Below, in pieces: positions 27,689-37,330 of a stretch of 64,000 nt of DNA. The translations under genes were made by a program, and so were the position numbers. The notes under the pieces are model-generated. The model was not told where the DNA came from and ran no database searches. It worked only from the letters and a program-made list of their open reading frames with translations. This DNA is from Verrucomicrobia bacterium SCGC AAA164-E04 (GTDB lineage Bacteria > Verrucomicrobiota > Verrucomicrobiia > Limisphaerales > AAA164-E04): assembly GCA_000383715.1 (NCBI GenBank), contig KB911838.1, positions 255,655 through 319,654 on the forward strand, in the 5' to 3' direction. Numbering within the stretch: position 1 is the stretch's first letter; each line of letters starts with the position of its first letter.

Positions 27689-28870
27689 ATGGAAATACAC
27701 AATCCATCCAGACATTCTTTCAGGCACCGAACTCAAGGTTCGGTGTTGATCATTGTCATGTGGGTTTCGTTGGGGCTGGTGAGTGTCACGCTGTATTTTG
27801 CCCATTCCATGTATTTTGAATTCAAGGCAGCCGGAAACGTTTACGAAGGTCACCAGGCTCAGCAGGCCATTGATGGAGCCCTCCGTTATGCCACTTACCT
27901 GCTGGCAAACCTGGAAGAGCCGGGAACCTTGCCTGAAGTGGATACTTATGTCGCGGAGCAGGCTTTGATTGGTGAAGCAACTTTCTGGTATATCGGCCGC
28001 GGTCAGGAAAGCAGTATTGCCGCTACTCCCGTATTCTCTCTGGTGGATGAAGGATCGAAATTGAATCTCAACCTGGCGACACAGGAAATGCTCGAATACC
28101 TGCCTAATATGTCGGCTGATTTCGCTGCTGCCATTGTGGACTGGCGGGATGAAGACGATGAAGCTTCCGAAAATGGAGCCGAAGGAGACGCTTATGGTCG
28201 ATTGAATCCGCCCAGGCAAATCAAGAATGCTCCCTTTGATACAGTCGATGAGCTCATGTTGGTATATGGTGCGGATCCGCTGCTTGTATATGGGGAAGAT
28301 GCCAACTACAATGGTATACTCGACACCAATGAGAATGACGGTGACACTTCTCCCCCCGCTGATAACGCGAATGGATCTCTTGACTTTGGTTTGGTGGAAT
28401 ATGTGACTGTTTATGGTAAGGTCCCACAAGAAGATGAGGGGGAACAAAATAGTGACAATGCGAATGAGTCCGGGGAGGAAACTCTTCAGGTGAATGTCAA
28501 TACAGCCAGCGAGGCAGTGCTTTCTGTTCTCCCTGGCATGGATACCTCCAAGGCTCAGCAACTGGTTTCCTATCGGGCTACGCAGGGACCGCTTGGCGCT
28601 GATATCGAATGGATCAATCAAGCTCTGGATGATGGAGACCTCACTCAGGCGCAGGAGTATTTCACGGGTGTGAGTTATCAGTACACCATTGATGTTGCCG
28701 CTGTGGGTAAAAATGGAAAAGGTTTTCGAAGAACTCAGTTTGTGGTGGACACAGCAGGAGAAGAGCCCGTAGTGATTTACCGCAAGGACCTCGACCGTCA
28801 AGGTTGGGCACTCGGTCAAAACCTTCGACAAGAACTTAATCAGTTTATGCAACAGCAACGTCAAAGATGA
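27689..28870 (+). CDS. gspK: Minor pseudopilin GspK
   Basis: GspK caps the pseudopilus tip. The 393 residues show a leader and helix (RTQGSVLIIVMWVSLGLVSV, lacking Glu5 as is normal for GspK). VDEGSKLNLNLAT, AIVDWRDEDDE and an acidic insert with calcium-type residues follow, then the helix-hairpin-helix-like region (VNVNTASEAVLSVLPGM). A long antisense frame over it is a shadow. The stop overlaps the gspL start by 4 bases. The 126 bases before it hold no gene. Confidence 0.9.
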   Translation: MEIHNPSRHSFRHRTQGSVLIIVMWVSLGLVSVTLYFAHSMYFEFKAAGNVYEGHQAQQAIDGALRYATYLLANLEEPGTLPEVDTYVAEQALIGEATFWYIGRGQESSIAATPVFSLVDEGSKLNLNLATQEMLEYLPNMSADFAAAIVDWRDEDDEASENGAEGDAYGRLNPPRQIKNAPFDTVDELMLVYGADPLLVYGEDANYNGILDTNENDGDTSPPADNANGSLDFGLVEYVTVYGKVPQEDEGEQNSDNANESGEETLQVNVNTASEAVLSVLPGMDTSKAQQLVSYRATQGPLGADIEWINQALDDGDLTQAQEYFTGVSYQYTIDVAAVGKNGKGFRRTQFVVDTAGEEPVVIYRKDLDRQGWALGQNLRQELNQFMQQQRQR

Positions 28871-30234
28871 TCGGTTTAAAACAAAATAAACCCGTATCCG
28901 TCCTGAGTCTGGATTGGCGCTACGACACGCTTCGTTTCGAATCTGTTCGGAGATCTACGAATGCATGTCAGTCCCGCAAAAAAGGTGAGTTGAATCTTCC
29001 TGAAGATCTCTTTTCGGTCGAACCTGAATTGATAGGGACACAGTTAAGAGAAAAACTCCATTCCTTGGATCTGCAGGGAAAGGCCTGTGTCTCCACACTG
29101 CCGGTTGGCTGGTTGTTTACTTTCCGGACCGAGGTTCCTGATTTAAATGGAGAGGATCTTGAATTCTTTTATGCAACACAGGCTGAGCGTGAATTCCCAT
29201 TTCCGGTCGAAGATCTGCACATTGCCAGATCTGCCTTCCATTCACCGGAAGGTAAATCGTACGTTTTCATGGCAGCTATTCCAGTTCAACGATTGGCACA
29301 TCTCAATAAGGTCCTCGAGTCAGCCAGGCTGAAGCCATTGAGCTGGTCTCTGCATTGGGCAGGCGAAGGGTTTCTGGATTCGCTGCCTGATGCAAATGCT
29401 CTTTGCCTGTCTCCCTCTTCTTCAGGTTTTGATCTGGTAGCTCTTTCGGGACAGAAATTGGCAATGGCACGATCATTGAACGAGACTTCCAATGCCCAGC
29501 AGATTGCCCGTGAGATCAAGATCAGTGCCGGAGAGTTACCTTCCGATTTACAATCGTCTCTGAAGTATTGTTATTATTTTCCGGAACAGGGGGCAGGAGG
29601 CGAGTTTGATCAGGCACTTCAGGACGTGGCTGATCGTCTTGGGCTCAAACCCTCCACCCTTTCCCAGCATCATAGCCCTGCCTTTGGTTTAGCTTCCGAT
29701 TATCTGTTGGATCGAAGGAATCCTTTTGAATTCTTGCCACCTAAAGTCACTGCTTTTCAGGAGTGGAGTCAAAAAATTTCTACAGGTCGCAATAAATGGC
29801 TGGGCGGCGGTGCCGCGGCGGCGATTTTAATTATCAGTCTTCTCTTTTTCTGGCAAAGCCAGAAGCTTCAAGCTCTGGATGAAGAGTGGAAGGCCATGGA
29901 GATTCAAGTCGGTGAACTGGAGGAATTGCAGAATCGCATCCGACTTTATCGTCCCTGGTTTGACGCATCGATTCCAACATTGAAACTTATCCAGCACTTG
30001 GCCGAAGCTTTTCCCGAGCAAGGCGACGTGTGGGTCAAGGAGTTGGATATCCGTGAACCTTACATCGTTGTCTGTTCCGGTTTTGCGCGTAGCAACCGTG
30101 CCTGGCTTGTGATGTTGGAAAAACTTCGTAATTCCTCAGAAGTCAAGGACCTGGCCGTGCTTCAGGTCAGGGAAGACAAACAGCTTCAATTTTCATTTCA
30201 ATACCGATGGGAGGAGTCCAAAGGCAATGAATAG
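28867..30234 (+). CDS. gspL: Type II secretion system protein GspL/PilM-like
   Basis: This 455-residue protein has an actin-like cytoplasmic domain (VLSLDWRYDTLRFESV, CVSTLPVGWLFTFRTEVP, LEFFYATQAEREFPF). A single membrane helix at about 316-333 (GGGAAAAILIISLLFFW) and a periplasmic ferredoxin-like domain as in PilN/GspL follow. It would link the GspE ATPase to GspM. The start ATG overlaps the gspK stop, and its end overlaps gspM by 8 bases. Confidence 0.8.
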   Translation: MIGLKQNKPVSVLSLDWRYDTLRFESVRRSTNACQSRKKGELNLPEDLFSVEPELIGTQLREKLHSLDLQGKACVSTLPVGWLFTFRTEVPDLNGEDLEFFYATQAEREFPFPVEDLHIARSAFHSPEGKSYVFMAAIPVQRLAHLNKVLESARLKPLSWSLHWAGEGFLDSLPDANALCLSPSSSGFDLVALSGQKLAMARSLNETSNAQQIAREIKISAGELPSDLQSSLKYCYYFPEQGAGGEFDQALQDVADRLGLKPSTLSQHHSPAFGLASDYLLDRRNPFEFLPPKVTAFQEWSQKISTGRNKWLGGGAAAAILIISLLFFWQSQKLQALDEEWKAMEIQVGELEELQNRIRLYRPWFDASIPTLKLIQHLAEAFPEQGDVWVKELDIREPYIVVCSGFARSNRAWLVMLEKLRNSSEVKDLAVLQVREDKQLQFSFQYRWEESKGNE

Positions 30235-30760
30235 TGTCAACCGAGAAAAATTATTACTGATAGCTGCCGCGGTTGCGGTAGTGGTCTTGTTTGGTGACAA
30301 GTTCGTGCTTGGGCCACTCCTCATGTCCTGGGATGATCGATCCATCAGGATTGAGGAACTTGAGAAAAAAGTAGTTCGAGGCCGGGCGCTCATGGAGCGT
30401 GAATCAGCGATTCGTCGTCGTTGGATGCAGATGTGGCAGTCAGGGATACCCAAAACAAAATCCGTCTCTGAGAATCAGGTTCTTGAGTCCGTGGACCGCT
30501 GGGCGAGTGACAGTCGCATCAGTTTCACCGCCATCAAACCCAACTGGCGAGAGTCTGATCAAGGCCATTTGATGCTCGAATGTCGAGCCAATGGCTATGG
30601 GGGGCTGGAGGAGATTGCGCGGTTCATTCACGCTCTGGAATCTGATTCGCTGGCCCTCAAGGTGGATACTCTGGAATTAACTCGGCGAGACGATCAGGGA
30701 TCCAGTATTGGGATGAATGTGAATTTCAGCGGATTGTTATTACCGGAGGAACTGCGATGA
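30227..30760 (+). CDS. gspM: Type II secretion system protein GspM/PilO-like
   Basis: This 177-residue bitopic protein has an N-terminal membrane helix (LLLIAAAVAVVVLFGDKFVLGPLL), a coiled coil (RIEELEKKVVRGRALMERES) and a small periplasmic domain with the GspM/PilO ferredoxin-like pattern (GGLEEIARFIHALESDSLALKVDTLEL). Its order after gspL matches standard T2SS operons and it should pair with GspL in the inner membrane. Both ends overlap neighbouring genes. Confidence 0.8.
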   Translation: MNSVNREKLLLIAAAVAVVVLFGDKFVLGPLLMSWDDRSIRIEELEKKVVRGRALMERESAIRRRWMQMWQSGIPKTKSVSENQVLESVDRWASDSRISFTAIKPNWRESDQGHLMLECRANGYGGLEEIARFIHALESDSLALKVDTLELTRRDDQGSSIGMNVNFSGLLLPEELR

Positions 30761-31410
30761 TTCAGCCTAGAAAGTATCTAAAATTCCTTGGTCAGCTTTC
30801 GTTGGCTTTGCTATGCCTCATCCAATGTAGCCTTTCCGGCGATGATGATCCATCAATCGGCGAAAGCGAGGACACCCAGAATGAAAATACAGTCCCTTCA
30901 AATGCTTTTGACCATTTTCAATTGATCCTGGATCGTAACATATTCGATCCGGAGCGGCGCCCTCAACGTGATCTCAAACGTGATCGAGAGCGCCGCCCAG
31001 AGCCGCCGCGTGAAGAATCCTTTAGCTTGATTGGTACGATGTCTTATGCGGATAAACAACTGGCTTTTTTCAATGCAAGTGATTCGGAATGGTCGGGTGG
31101 CATTCGGCTGGGAGAATCCCTTGCTGGGCATAAAGTAATCCGCGTGGATTATGATAAAGTGGTTTTACAATACGAGGGTGATACCATTGAATTGATGATG
31201 GGTGCCGGTCGATCCCGTCGGGGCGAGGAGTCCTGGCAGACCCAGAACACTTCTTCCGCATCCTATGCGCAGTCGTCTTCCAATCGAGACAGTTCCAGCG
31301 AAGACTCTGATGACGCACCTGATTCGGATGGACCTGATCTCTCTGAATTAGAGTCCAATGACATACTAAAGCAACTGATGGAACGCAGGAAACAGCAAAT
31401 GGGACAATGA
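30757..31410 (+). CDS. gspC: GspC-like protein with HR domain and Ser/Asp-rich tail
   Basis: The 217 residues show an N-terminal hydrophobic segment, then LILDRNIFDPERRP and a small beta domain (FSLIGTMSYADKQLAFF, HKVIRVDYDKVVLQYEG). These match the homology region of GspC, which contacts the secretin N-domains. No PDZ or coiled-coil domain follows; instead there is a Ser/Asp-rich tail of about 60 residues. The position directly before the secretin genes supports a GspC role. It overlaps both neighbours by 4 bases. Confidence 0.7.
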   Translation: MIQPRKYLKFLGQLSLALLCLIQCSLSGDDDPSIGESEDTQNENTVPSNAFDHFQLILDRNIFDPERRPQRDLKRDRERRPEPPREESFSLIGTMSYADKQLAFFNASDSEWSGGIRLGESLAGHKVIRVDYDKVVLQYEGDTIELMMGAGRSRRGEESWQTQNTSSASYAQSSSNRDSSSEDSDDAPDSDGPDLSELESNDILKQLMERRKQQMGQ

Positions 31411-32924
31411 CAAAGAATCTTATGAAATATCCAATTTTTCTCTTAATCTTCTGCTTGGTAGTCGGACTCCAGAACCAACAGGCAAATGCACAGAATGACG
31501 GATCCACCCCTGAGGTGCAGGCCGCAAGCACCGAGTCATCGGAACAAGTTCAAGAAGAGGGGCTTCGCATGAATTTTCGAAATGTACCACTTGAAATGGT
31601 GCTTGATTACATGAGTGAAGCCGCCGGATTTTCCATCATTGCTGAGACGGATATTTCCGGTGAAGTCAGCGTTTGGAATAACCGTCCGCTCAACAAGGAA
31701 CAGGCCGTTTCCCTGTTGGACTCCATTTTGAACGAAAAAGGTTACGCGGCCATTCGGGTTGGCAACACTTTGAAGATTGTCTCCAGCGGTAATGCCGTAA
31801 CAGAAAACATTCCGGTTCGGACTGGCAACGATCCGGCAGCCATTCCTCAGAGCGATCGCATGGTGACGCAGATCATTCCAGTCAGATACACCGGTGCAAA
31901 AGATCTCATTGAAAATCTGGAGCCGCTGCTTCCTGAAAATGCCAGCATGACTGCCAACGAAAGCAGTAATGCTGTCGTTTTGACAGGCACGGAGAATAAT
32001 ATACGGCGCGTCGCTGAAATTATTCGAGCTTTGGACACCAGCATTTCCGGGATCTCACAATTAAAAGTGTTTTCATTGAAATATTCAGATGCCACTGAAT
32101 TGGCCGATGTGGTCAAAAGTCTCTTCGAAGCTCCTCAACGGTCTTCGAGCAGCCGCGGCAGCAGCGGTAGCCGCGCAGAAAGCTTTTTCTCCAGATTTCG
32201 GTCTGGCAGCCGAGGTGGTGGCGAGAGTAGCAGTAGCCGTGGGGAAAGCAGTGGCGGTGACAGCGAAGCACTTCAGGCTGCATCCCGAGTCATTGCTGTC
32301 GCCGATGAGCGCACCAATTCACTGGTCATCAGTGCGCCCGATGAATACATGGCGACCATCATGCAGCTTGTGGAGGAAATCGATACCAATGTCGATGACA
32401 TCACAGAATTACAGGTTTTTGCTCTCAAATTTGCAGATGCCTACGAAATGTCTGAAATCTTGAAAGACTTGTTTGATGACAGCAATGAAGAGCAAACCAG
32501 TTCGAGAGGTGGCTTTAGGTTCGGCCGAGGAGGAGAAAGCAGTCGAGGCCGTTCCTCAAGCAGCAGCGATGAAAGTCCTCGCGTTCAGGCCATGACACGC
32601 GTGAGTGCTGTACCGGACGCAAGAACCAATTCTATCATTGTATCAGCCGCCTCCAATCTGATGAGTCAAATCGAGCGAATGATCCTCCAACTGGATTCTG
32701 ATTCCTCCAAAAAGCAGAAAGTTTATGTCTACTCTCTCGATAACGCGGATGTCGATAATGTTGCCACTATTTTACGGGGCATGTTCGAATCTCAGAGCTC
32801 CACACTGAATAACCGCAACAATTCAAATCGCAGTGGGCAGAGCAACAACAATCCCTTGAGTAATCGAAGTGTCAATCAGCAGAACTTTGGCCTGGGTGGT
32901 GCCGCGGGCGTGACTAACCGCTGA
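31407..32924 (+). CDS. gspD: Secretin N-domain protein, without the membrane-pore domain
   Basis: The 505-residue exported protein (signal ending QQANA) carries the N0-like domain (RMNFRNVPLEMVLDYMSEAAGFSI) and three N-type repeats. These are recognised by VIPVRYTGAKDLIENLEPLL, VFSLKYSDATELADVVKSLF, VFALKFADAYEMSEILKDLF and VYSLDNADVDNVATILRGMF. Low-complexity Ser/Gly/Arg/Glu linkers (about 245-285 and 368-395) break up two of the repeats. It ends without the secretin beta-barrel domain, which is encoded by the next gene. In classical GspD these parts are one chain of 650-700 residues. Confidence 0.85.
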   Translation: MTKNLMKYPIFLLIFCLVVGLQNQQANAQNDGSTPEVQAASTESSEQVQEEGLRMNFRNVPLEMVLDYMSEAAGFSIIAETDISGEVSVWNNRPLNKEQAVSLLDSILNEKGYAAIRVGNTLKIVSSGNAVTENIPVRTGNDPAAIPQSDRMVTQIIPVRYTGAKDLIENLEPLLPENASMTANESSNAVVLTGTENNIRRVAEIIRALDTSISGISQLKVFSLKYSDATELADVVKSLFEAPQRSSSSRGSSGSRAESFFSRFRSGSRGGGESSSSRGESSGGDSEALQAASRVIAVADERTNSLVISAPDEYMATIMQLVEEIDTNVDDITELQVFALKFADAYEMSEILKDLFDDSNEEQTSSRGGFRFGRGGESSRGRSSSSSDESPRVQAMTRVSAVPDARTNSIIVSAASNLMSQIERMILQLDSDSSKKQKVYVYSLDNADVDNVATILRGMFESQSSTLNNRNNSNRSGQSNNNPLSNRSVNQQNFGLGGAAGVTNR

Positions 32925-32964
32925 TAAATGAGCTGAAATAATTTCAAAAGATCACAGAATCGAC

Positions 32965-34152
32965 ATGAATTTCAATACCGATCCGAGCATAACAATGAAT
33001 CATCAATCTCAATCGGATTTCCCTGGGACCCGTTCAGTAATGAGCTGGTGTATGCTTTTACTTTTCTTGAGTCTTTCACTGGGAGAGTTGAGTGCCCAAG
33101 TAGGCAGAGGCGGCGCCTTGGGCGGGCAGACGACCCGCCAGTATTTGAACAATACCCAGGTTGGCGATGCATTGATCGAGGTAGATCCGGAAACACGATC
33201 GGTGATCGTGGTCACAGATGAAGAGACCAGTCTTCAAATCGGGGACGTCCTCAAAACACTCGACCGTCCCAAGCCTCAGGTGCTCATCAAAGTGGTCTTC
33301 ATGGAAGTGACGCACCGAGATGATCTGGACGTTGGTGTCGAAGGTGGTTGGACGAATGTTTCCGGTTCGACGACCAACATCGTGCAGTCGGTCTTTGGCA
33401 TGGCAACGCAGGGTCAGGGGCAGGGAGGGATCTACCAACTGCTTGACAATGATTTCAATGTGACACTGAAAGCCATTGCTGAAGCCGGGAAACTGGAAGT
33501 GCTTTCTCGACCATCGATTCTTGCCCGCAACAACCAGGAAGCGATTATCACCGTGGGCCAGGAAGTACCTTTCATTGATAATGTGAACTTTCTTCAGGGT
33601 GGACAGCAGGTAAATACCGTTGTGTATCGGGACATTGGTATCATTTTGCGGGTGACGCCTTTCATTACCCAAGATGGAATGGTGGAAATGATCGTCGCCC
33701 CGGAAATCTCCACCATCAGTGACGAAACAGTGACCATTTCTGCTGGAGTAGAAGCTCCTGTTTTCGCCAAGCGTGCAGCCGAAACGGTTGTGGTGACGCC
33801 TCACGGCAAGACGGTCATCATTGGAGGCTTAATGGAGAAAAATAAAATTGAAAGTAAACGGAAAGTGCCGATTCTGGGTGATATTCCATTACTTGGCTGG
33901 GCGTTTCGACGGACAGTCAAAGAGGATACCAAGACGGAACTTTTGATCTTCCTGACTCCTTTTATCGTGCAGGACCCCCGGGAGCTGGATAAAATGACGG
34001 TCGCCGAATCCAAAAACTCTGAACTTGTCAGTAAAGCTTTTACCGAAGAAGAGTTGAATCAGTTCGTGGGTGAGGTTGAAGGTTTGAAGAAAGAGGAAGA
34101 CAAGGAAGCTGACCAGAAAAAGAAAAAAGGTTGGTTTCGTCGTGGAAAATGA
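32965..34152 (+). CDS. gspD: Secretin pore protein (C-terminal half of GspD) with its own signal peptide
   Basis: This 395-residue protein starts with its own signal peptide (SWCMLLLFLSLSLGELSAQ). One short N3-like domain follows (LIEVDPETRSVIVVTDEETS), then the secretin domain: LKAIAEAGKLEVLSRPSILA, VGQEVPFI, VVYRDIGIILRVTPFI, KTVIIGGLMEKNKIESKRKVPILGDIPLLGWAFR. It forms the outer-membrane channel. The C-terminus is Lys-rich. A separate signal peptide and 40 bases of spacing show that the split from the preceding N-domain gene is real and not an indel. Confidence 0.9.
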   Translation: MNFNTDPSITMNHQSQSDFPGTRSVMSWCMLLLFLSLSLGELSAQVGRGGALGGQTTRQYLNNTQVGDALIEVDPETRSVIVVTDEETSLQIGDVLKTLDRPKPQVLIKVVFMEVTHRDDLDVGVEGGWTNVSGSTTNIVQSVFGMATQGQGQGGIYQLLDNDFNVTLKAIAEAGKLEVLSRPSILARNNQEAIITVGQEVPFIDNVNFLQGGQQVNTVVYRDIGIILRVTPFITQDGMVEMIVAPEISTISDETVTISAGVEAPVFAKRAAETVVVTPHGKTVIIGGLMEKNKIESKRKVPILGDIPLLGWAFRRTVKEDTKTELLIFLTPFIVQDPRELDKMTVAESKNSELVSKAFTEEELNQFVGEVEGLKKEEDKEADQKKKKGWFRRGK

Positions 34153-34201
34153 CCCCTTGCATCTGCTTTATTCACGGAGCTGATGCGCAAGTTTTCATGA
34201 T

Positions 34202-35932
34202 CTACCTGAGCTCTTGAGTGATACTTTGCTTGATCAAACCGATGTTGTGGTTTCTTCCTTGTGTGATTCGTAATCCTGTCACTTTCCCTGTGAGGCCTCG
34301 GTCAAAATTCACCTTGCTCCAATACCAGACCTGTGATGTGAACCGGTCTTTGGCGAATCGTTTGAGTGTGACAGGATCACGTCGTTGATGAATGGCCTTC
34401 AGGTTTTTCCCGCTCACTTCAAGGCGGTAATGGGTGAGCAGCTCAGGTGAATAATAAACACCGGTGTAATCATCGAGTTCGGATCGATTGAAATCTGAAG
34501 AGATCCCCTCCTTTGCGGAACCTGTCCAACCGGGAGATTGAATAGTCAAAGCGCGCGGCCAATCGTTGATGCCTGCAGTGCATGTTACTTTCAGTTTTTT
34601 CTCTGGATGAAAAAAAGTGTTCGGTGCATTGAATGTCAGTTCCACTCCTGTTCCGTCAGGAAGGCTTATCCAAGGTTGTGAGTTCCGGTTGAAGAGCCAG
34701 ACTGAGGGTTCAGTTTGATCGGCTTCAGTATAGGGGCCGGACCATTTTTCCCATCCCTCATGTGACACTTCAGAATATTCAAACGTATGCGCGGAAGTTT
34801 TTCCAGAGTTTGAATCCTGGACAGGCGTCAGTTGGTTTCCGAGAACAAGCCTGGCTGTTTTGTAGGCGATGGAAGAGGTGTTCATGCCACTCCAATTGCT
34901 TAATACGACAACGCCGAGTTTGAATTCGGGAAAATACAAAAGATAGGTTCTGAAACCTGCCCAACCACCGCTATGCGAAATCCTTTTGGTGCCATGGTAT
35001 TCACCTACTCCCAGCCCATAGGCATAACCCGTGGATGCACCTTGTTTCAAAGAGCCCGGTTGCATCGACTTTTCAATGATACCTGGCTGGGTGATTTCCG
35101 GGTGGTCAAAATGATGCACCCATTTCAAGAGGTCATGGACGGTCGAATAAAGCGAACTGGAGCCAAGGGCCATCAATTGATTCCCGACATTTTGAAAGGG
35201 TCCTTGTTTATTTCCTTGATAGGATCGAACTCGATGACGGACCAGTTTTCCAAGGTCGTCGCGAACATGGGAATCATGCATCTCCAGTGGGGTTAAAATG
35301 TTTTGCTGAACCCAGCTTGAAAAGGTGTTTCCTGTGATCGTTTCAACGCTTCGTGCCAGCAGGTTATATCCTGTGTTGGAATAGGTATACATTTCACCGG
35401 GAGAGAAACTCAGGTCCTTCTGACGACGGGTCAGTTTCAGAATATCATGAAAACTGATGACATCATCAAATCGACGTCCTTCCAGTATAAAAAGACCCGG
35501 CCAATCACGAACTCCGCTGGTATGATGCAATAAATGCCTCAGTCGAACGGGGGCAAATACATCGGGAAGTCCTGCGACATGCTTTTTGATAGGGTCTTCA
35601 AGGTTCAGTTTGTTTTCTGATTCCAGTATGGCAATGGCAAGTCCGGTAAACTGTTTTGAGACAGAGGCAACGTCGAACACAGAATTTGGAGTGATTGGAA
35701 TCTTGTGTTCCAGGTCCGCCATTCCCCATCCTTTTGCGTAAAGAGTCCTGCCGTTCTTGATCACTCCCAAAGCCAGGCCTGGTGCATCGGGCCGGTCGTA
35801 TGGCGCCAGTAATGAATCAACGGAATCTTCAAACGATTGTGCCCACAATAAGGGAGACTGAAGGATCACCCACGATGCGAAGCAGACGAAGATTCGAGCC
35901 TGAGGGGGACAGATTACCGAGGCAGGTTTCAT
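34202..35932 (-). CDS. Serine hydrolase of the class C beta-lactamase family
   Basis: The 576-residue exported protein (signal ending LLWAQ) has the penicillin-binding motifs S90-V-S-K93, Y184-S-N186 and an HSGG third box (KRISHSGGWAGF). The C-terminal 180 residues form an extra beta domain (SELDDYTGVYYSPELL) found in esterase and D-aminopeptidase-like members. It is likely a peptidase or esterase rather than a resistance enzyme, because family members with this tail are diverse. It follows the antiporter gene with a 13-base gap. Confidence 0.85.
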   Translation of the reverse strand: MKPASVICPPQARIFVCFASWVILQSPLLWAQSFEDSVDSLLAPYDRPDAPGLALGVIKNGRTLYAKGWGMADLEHKIPITPNSVFDVASVSKQFTGLAIAILESENKLNLEDPIKKHVAGLPDVFAPVRLRHLLHHTSGVRDWPGLFILEGRRFDDVISFHDILKLTRRQKDLSFSPGEMYTYSNTGYNLLARSVETITGNTFSSWVQQNILTPLEMHDSHVRDDLGKLVRHRVRSYQGNKQGPFQNVGNQLMALGSSSLYSTVHDLLKWVHHFDHPEITQPGIIEKSMQPGSLKQGASTGYAYGLGVGEYHGTKRISHSGGWAGFRTYLLYFPEFKLGVVVLSNWSGMNTSSIAYKTARLVLGNQLTPVQDSNSGKTSAHTFEYSEVSHEGWEKWSGPYTEADQTEPSVWLFNRNSQPWISLPDGTGVELTFNAPNTFFHPEKKLKVTCTAGINDWPRALTIQSPGWTGSAKEGISSDFNRSELDDYTGVYYSPELLTHYRLEVSGKNLKAIHQRRDPVTLKRFAKDRFTSQVWYWSKVNFDRGLTGKVTGLRITQGRNHNIGLIKQSITQELR

Positions 35933-35945
35933 GGAGATGGTGGTA

Positions 35946-37037
35946 TCACTTGCGTGTCGGTTTGGTGCGTACGCCCTTGTAAGTCGCTACCATGAGTGTA
36001 AGCACGGTAATGGGAACCACAAAAACACTCATTACCCACGCAAGTGTTCGGAGGTGCTGGCTTCCCAGTCCATCCAGTATGAGGAAAGCCGTATAAACGA
36101 AAAAATAGAACAGGAACAGCCCCCCTTCCCAGCGTGAAATTTGTTTACCGGTAAAAAAAATGGGTAGACATGCGACGGCCACCGCCAGCATCACCAGCAT
36201 ATCAAATTCAAGTGCGCTTTTGGGGATGGCGATTCCATGAGGGGCAACCATACCCGTCAACCCGAGAACTCCCAGAAGATTAAACAGATTGCTGCCGATC
36301 ACATTTCCGACCGCCATGTCCAGATGACCACTACGAATGGAAATGATCGAAGTGACTATTTCCGGCAATGAAGTACCTATGGCGACAATGGTCAATCCAA
36401 TGATGAGTTCGCTTATTCCCAGAGCCGTGGCGACGGCGACTCCGCCGATCAACAGTCCGCGCGATCCCACTGAAAGTAAACCAAAGCCGAGTAAGATCAC
36501 GATCAGGGATCTCAAAGGAATCCACGCAGCCGGTTTTCCTTCTTTTCGAGCATCGCCGTTTGAGCCGGGCTTTTGAGCTGGTTGTTCTTTTTTCCCTTTT
36601 TTGAATTGCCATACGGTATACCCGCAAAGAGATAAAAAAAGCCCCGCTCCATCCATCCGTGTCAGTACCCCATCCAATGAAAGCAGTAAAGTCATTGCTG
36701 ACGCCAGGATCATGATGGGTACATCAAATCGTATGAGTTGATTGCAAGCCTTGAGTGGTGTCAATAAAGCGGCTACTCCAAGAACAAGCAGGATGTTGTA
36801 AATATTACTTCCAAGAATGTTGCCTACCGAAATTCCGGTATTGCCAGAGATTACTGAACGAATAGAGACAGCTAATTCCGGCGAGCTTGTTCCAAAGGCC
36901 ACTACCGTCAACCCAATCACCAGAGGGGGGATCTTGACGAGATTGGCCAGATCCACCGCACCGCGCACAAGTAGTTCTCCGCCTGCAATCAAGGCGACCA
37001 ATCCCAGAAAAATATACGTCAACGCTTCTATTGTCAT
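35946..37037 (-). CDS. Calcium/sodium antiporter of the CaCA family (YrbG-like)
   Basis: The 363-residue membrane protein has the two inverted alpha repeats of the family: VAFGTSSPELAVSI with SVGNILGSNIYNILLVLG, and VAIGTSLPEIVTSI with AVGNVIGSNLFNLLGVLG. About ten membrane helices are visible, with a charged Lys/Pro-rich cytoplasmic loop in the middle. It exchanges sodium or protons for calcium across the inner membrane. The 293 bases upstream, towards the quinone oxidoreductase gene, hold nothing recognised. Confidence 0.92.
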   Translation of the reverse strand: MTIEALTYIFLGLVALIAGGELLVRGAVDLANLVKIPPLVIGLTVVAFGTSSPELAVSIRSVISGNTGISVGNILGSNIYNILLVLGVAALLTPLKACNQLIRFDVPIMILASAMTLLLSLDGVLTRMDGAGLFLSLCGYTVWQFKKGKKEQPAQKPGSNGDARKEGKPAAWIPLRSLIVILLGFGLLSVGSRGLLIGGVAVATALGISELIIGLTIVAIGTSLPEIVTSIISIRSGHLDMAVGNVIGSNLFNLLGVLGLTGMVAPHGIAIPKSALEFDMLVMLAVAVACLPIFFTGKQISRWEGGLFLFYFFVYTAFLILDGLGSQHLRTLAWVMSVFVVPITVLTLMVATYKGVRTKPTRK

Positions 37038-37330
37038 CGTGTTCTATCCAATGATCCACTGCGAAACAAGGCTGCGAATGGATCACAGAATGATCAGGCA
37101 ATTGAACATCGCTCCATCTTGCATGTCAAAAGATTGTGCCAATGATATTAGGATATTGAATTATAAACCATGAAACAAAGGGGTAACCGGCTCTGAATGT
37201 TAATCTGTTTTGCTTATGGATTACGGAGTGCTACTCGCTGAGATCTTCAGGGATCGTGGCTCGATCGTATGGGGTTTCCTTCATACCCATAAACCGTCTC
37301 ATGTGTGAGCTGGTCATGCGATCTTGAGAA

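Noticed and set aside
27554..28864. 436-codon minus-strand frame
   Set aside because: Antisense to gspK inside a co-directional operon; no recognisable domain.
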